Shown here: in pieces, positions 5,318 to 7,304 of the stretch
How positions within the stretch are numbered: position 1 is the stretch's first letter
Layout: each line of letters begins with the position of its first letter
NCBI GenBank assembly: GCA_041619575.1
Contig: JBFKDP010000208.1
Location: forward strand, 1-7,304
Direction: 5' to 3'
DNA length: 7,304 nucleotides
Origin: Litorivivens sp041619575
Lineage (GTDB): Bacteria; Pseudomonadota; Gammaproteobacteria; Pseudomonadales; Spongiibacteraceae
The notes under the pieces: model-generated
Database searches by the model: none
Told to the model about the DNA's origin: nothing
What the model saw: only the letters and a program-made list of their open reading frames with translations
Made by a program: the position numbers and the translations under genes

Positions 5318-6172
5318 ATGGCAGTTTCAGAGAATGCGACAAAAACGGCCTATCACCGGGTCGCCGCTGCTATCGAGTATCTGCAACAGCACTTTACCGA
5401 ACAGCCCTTGCTGGAGGAGCTGGCGCGCGCGGCCAATCTCAGCCCCTTCCATTTTCAGCGCCTGTTCAGTGAGTGGGCGGGGGTCAGCCCGAAAAAATTC
5501 CTGCAATACCTGAGCCTCGACCACGCCAGATATTTGCTGGCCCACGACGCCAGCACCGTGCTGGAGACTGCCCATGCCACCGGTTTGTCTGGCAGTGGCC
5601 GCCTGCACGATCTGTTTGTTTCGATTGAAGGAATGACGCCGGGTGAATTTCGCAACGGCGGCGCGTCGTTGCGCATCGACTACTGTTATGCCGACAGTTT
5701 GTTTGGCCCGTTGATTGCGGCTGCGACCGCAAAAGGGCTTTGTTATCTGGCGTTTGAAGACGACGCGGCGACGGCTCTGAACGCGCTGCAAGCGCGTTTT
5801 CCCAATGCGCATTACCGGCAAGCGCTAACGCCGATGCTGCGGCAAGCGCTGCAGTTTTTCAGCCGGGATTGGGAGTCACTGCCCCAGATTCGTCTGCACC
5901 TGAAGGGTACGCCCTTTCAGTTAAAGGTGTGGGAAGGTTTGCTGAGTATTCCAGAGGGGCGCCTCAGCACCTATGGCGCGCTGGCAAGCCGTTTGGGTCA
6001 GCCTACCGCCTCGCGGGCAGTCGGTACCGCCATTGGCAGCAATCCGGTGGCGGTGCTGATCCCCTGTCATCGGGTTATTCGCGCCAGTGGTGAGTTTGGC
6101 TGCTACCGCTGGGGTGCAGCGCGAAAAGCGGCGCTGATTGGTTGGGAGACAGCGCAGCTCGATCGCGACTGA
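5318..6172 (+). CDS. AraC-type regulator fused to O6-methylguanine-DNA methyltransferase (Ada-like, no N-terminal zinc domain)
   Basis: This 284-residue cytoplasmic protein removes alkyl groups from O6-alkylguanine onto its own cysteine and probably also regulates transcription. Residues 13-112 are an AraC-family double helix-turn-helix, with LEELARAANLSPFHFQRLF in the first unit and the usual ending GMTPGEFR. Residues about 115-195 match the variable N-terminal part of methyltransferases. Residues 196-280 are the catalytic domain: Tyr219 in STYG, Arg233 in SRAVG, Asn242, acceptor Cys250 in PCHRVI, and Glu277 near the C-terminus. E. coli Ada has an extra zinc domain whose Cys38 takes methyl from phosphotriesters and activates the protein; it is missing here, so I give no symbol. 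I chose the ATG at 5318, with AGGGA ten bases upstream; TTG at 5288 is in frame but has poor context. GCGCAAG at 5240-5246 resembles part of the E. coli Ada box, though weakly. Confidence 0.92.
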   Translation: MAVSENATKTAYHRVAAAIEYLQQHFTEQPLLEELARAANLSPFHFQRLFSEWAGVSPKKFLQYLSLDHARYLLAHDASTVLETAHATGLSGSGRLHDLFVSIEGMTPGEFRNGGASLRIDYCYADSLFGPLIAAATAKGLCYLAFEDDAATALNALQARFPNAHYRQALTPMLRQALQFFSRDWESLPQIRLHLKGTPFQLKVWEGLLSIPEGRLSTYGALASRLGQPTASRAVGTAIGSNPVAVLIPCHRVIRASGEFGCYRWGAARKAALIGWETAQLDRD

Positions 6173-6181
6173 TAGCGGTCT

Positions 6182-7304
6182 TCAGCTGATTTTTCGCAGC
6201 CGGAAGTTGCGTCCTTTCAGTTTGCCTTTCGACAGTTTGTTGAAGGCCTGATTTACCTGTTTGCGCGCAACGGCAAGGTAGCTGCGGTTATCGAATATCT
6301 GAATCTTACCCACGGCCTTGCCATCAATACCGCCCTCGCCTGTGAGGGCGCCAAGGATATCGCCGGGTCGCAGTTTCTGTTTCTTTCCGCCGTCAATTTG
6401 CAGGGTCACCATCGGCGGAGCGGGTGGTTCCTTTTGTAGTACATGCTGCGCGGGGAGCCGCTGAGCGTCGGCCAGTGGGTCGACATTGACATTGAGGGCC
6501 GCAAGTTTATGCGCTTCCCGGTTGCTGAACAGGGTAAGCGCCAGACCGCTGTTGCCGGCGCGGCCGGTACGCCCTACCCGGTGGGTATGCACCTCGGGAT
6601 CGTGAGCCACTTGATAATTGATAACCGCTGCCACGTTGTCGATATCCAGCCCGCGCGCGGCGACATCGGTGGCGACCAGTACGGTTACGCTCTTGTTGGA
6701 AAAACGCACCAGCATTTCATCGCGGTCGCGCTGCTCCAGGTCGCCGTGCAGGGCCAATACGCTGAAGCCCCATTGGCCGAGCTGGGCAGCAACGGCTTTT
6801 ACTTCCTCGCGAGTATTGCAGAATACGACAGCTGATTCCGGTTGGTATTCCAGCAATAACAGCCGCAGTGCGGCGCGCCGGTCATCGTTGCTGTCTACTT
6901 TGTAAAAGTTCTGCGGGATGCTGTGATCGTCGTGACTGGCATCCACGCTAATCATGGTCGGATTGGTCAGCACGCGCTGTGCCATGGCCTGAATGGATTC
7001 AGGGTAGGTGGCGCTGAACAGCAGGTTCTGTCGCGCTTTGGGCAGCTGGGCAATGATCTTGTCGAGAGTTTCTTCGAAGCCCATGTCCAGCATGCGGTCG
7101 GCTTCATCGAGGACAAAGCAGCTGATATCCGTGGTTTTCAGCGAGCCCTTGCGCAGGTGTTCCTCAACCCGCCCCGGTGTACCGACAATGATATGGGCGC
7201 CGTGCTCCAGCGAGCCCAGTTGCGGGCCAAAGGGCGTGCCACCGCATAAAGTCAGTACCTTGATATTGTGGATGCCGCGGGCAAGGCGACGAATTTCCAC
7301 CGCA
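6182..7304 (-). CDS. dbpA: ATP-dependent RNA helicase DbpA, C-terminal 374 codons including stop (N-terminus beyond window edge)
   Basis: DbpA is a DEAD-box helicase acting in 50S ribosomal subunit assembly; its C-terminal domain binds hairpin 92 of 23S rRNA. Visible motifs, numbered from the codon at 7300: GG (20-21), TPGR (41-44, motif Ib), DEAD (65-68, motif II), SAT (96-98, motif III), VVFCNT (158-163, motif IV), VLVATDVAARGLD (207-219, motif V) and HRVGRTGRAG (240-249, motif VI). The tail from about 298, with IDGGKKQKLRPGDILGALTG and GKLKGRNFRLRKI, is the DbpA-specific RNA-binding domain and separates it from RhlE, RhlB or SrmB. The Q motif and Walker A lie beyond the right edge. A GTG at 7300-7298 is internal, not a start, since the reading frame and homology continue to the window end. 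The stop codon is 9 bases from that of the convergent methyltransferase gene, with no clear terminator between them. Confidence 0.95.
   Translation of the reverse strand, partial: AVEIRRLARGIHNIKVLTLCGGTPFGPQLGSLEHGAHIIVGTPGRVEEHLRKGSLKTTDISCFVLDEADRMLDMGFEETLDKIIAQLPKARQNLLFSATYPESIQAMAQRVLTNPTMISVDASHDDHSIPQNFYKVDSNDDRRAALRLLLLEYQPESAVVFCNTREEVKAVAAQLGQWGFSVLALHGDLEQRDRDEMLVRFSNKSVTVLVATDVAARGLDIDNVAAVINYQVAHDPEVHTHRVGRTGRAGNSGLALTLFSNREAHKLAALNVNVDPLADAQRLPAQHVLQKEPPAPPMVTLQIDGGKKQKLRPGDILGALTGEGGIDGKAVGKIQIFDNRSYLAVARKQVNQAFNKLSKGKLKGRNFRLRKIS

Noticed and set aside
5074..5472. 132-codon plus-strand frame bridging the lipoprotein end and the Ada-like start
   Set aside because: It runs through the strong terminator hairpin and both known genes in another frame; its product has no family resemblance.
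5327..5821. 164-codon open frame on the minus strand inside the Ada-like gene
   Set aside because: It mirrors a gene with intact AraC and methyltransferase motifs, and its product has no recognisable feature.
6155..6193. Bidirectional terminator between the Ada-like gene and dbpA (CAGCT and AGCTG followed by ATTTTT)
   Set aside because: The stem is only five pairs with a long, poorly paired interior, so it is not convincing as an intrinsic terminator.
6443..6835. 130-codon plus-strand frame opposite dbpA
   Set aside because: The minus-strand frame encodes unmistakable helicase motifs here; the plus-strand product looks like a shadow.
7298..7300. GTG as the true start of the helicase gene
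   Set aside because: DbpA homology continues to the window edge, and a start here would remove the Q motif and Walker A needed for ATP binding.

Overview
The window looks like a chromosomal segment of a gammaproteobacterium, probably a free-living, possibly marine one. The evidence is an EarP-type N-terminus (EF-P arginine rhamnosylation), a DbpA-type DEAD-box helicase with its C-terminal rRNA-binding domain, a small conserved protein of gammaproteobacterial type, and moderately GC-rich DNA with ordinary Shine-Dalgarno sites. No mobile element, tRNA, rRNA or CRISPR array was recognised. I cannot name the genus.

Layout, left to right. Positions 1-1905 are read leftward: an AAHS-type MFS transporter, a 98-residue conserved protein, and the first 51 codons of earP, which runs off the left edge. 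The first two genes are 36 bases apart and could share a transcript; earP follows after 87 bases. A divergent intergenic region (1906-2091) carries candidate promoters on both strands. Rightward from there lie a pentapeptide-repeat protein (2092-2691), a 335-base non-coding gap with a hairpin and a perfect palindrome, a 708-residue lipoprotein made of two related beta-propeller-like halves (3027-5153), and a strong intrinsic terminator (5180-5211). After the terminator comes an AraC/O6-methylguanine-DNA methyltransferase fusion (5318-6172). It converges, 9 bases apart, on dbpA (6182 to beyond the right edge, minus strand).

The genes do not form one pathway. They mix housekeeping functions (translation factor modification, ribosome assembly, alkylation repair) with accessory cell-envelope and unknown functions (transporter, pentapeptide protein, lipoprotein). 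I found no convincing new multi-gene system.

The points most worth a second look are three. The MFS gene has no ATG, GTG or TTG start that preserves its first membrane helix; it has an in-frame ATC seven bases after a good Shine-Dalgarno site. The large lipoprotein combines a lipobox, seven collagen-like Gly-X-Y triplets and an internal duplication, with no recognised function. The Ada-like repair regulator lacks the methylphosphotriester-sensing domain and has a perfect 13-bp palindrome just upstream.
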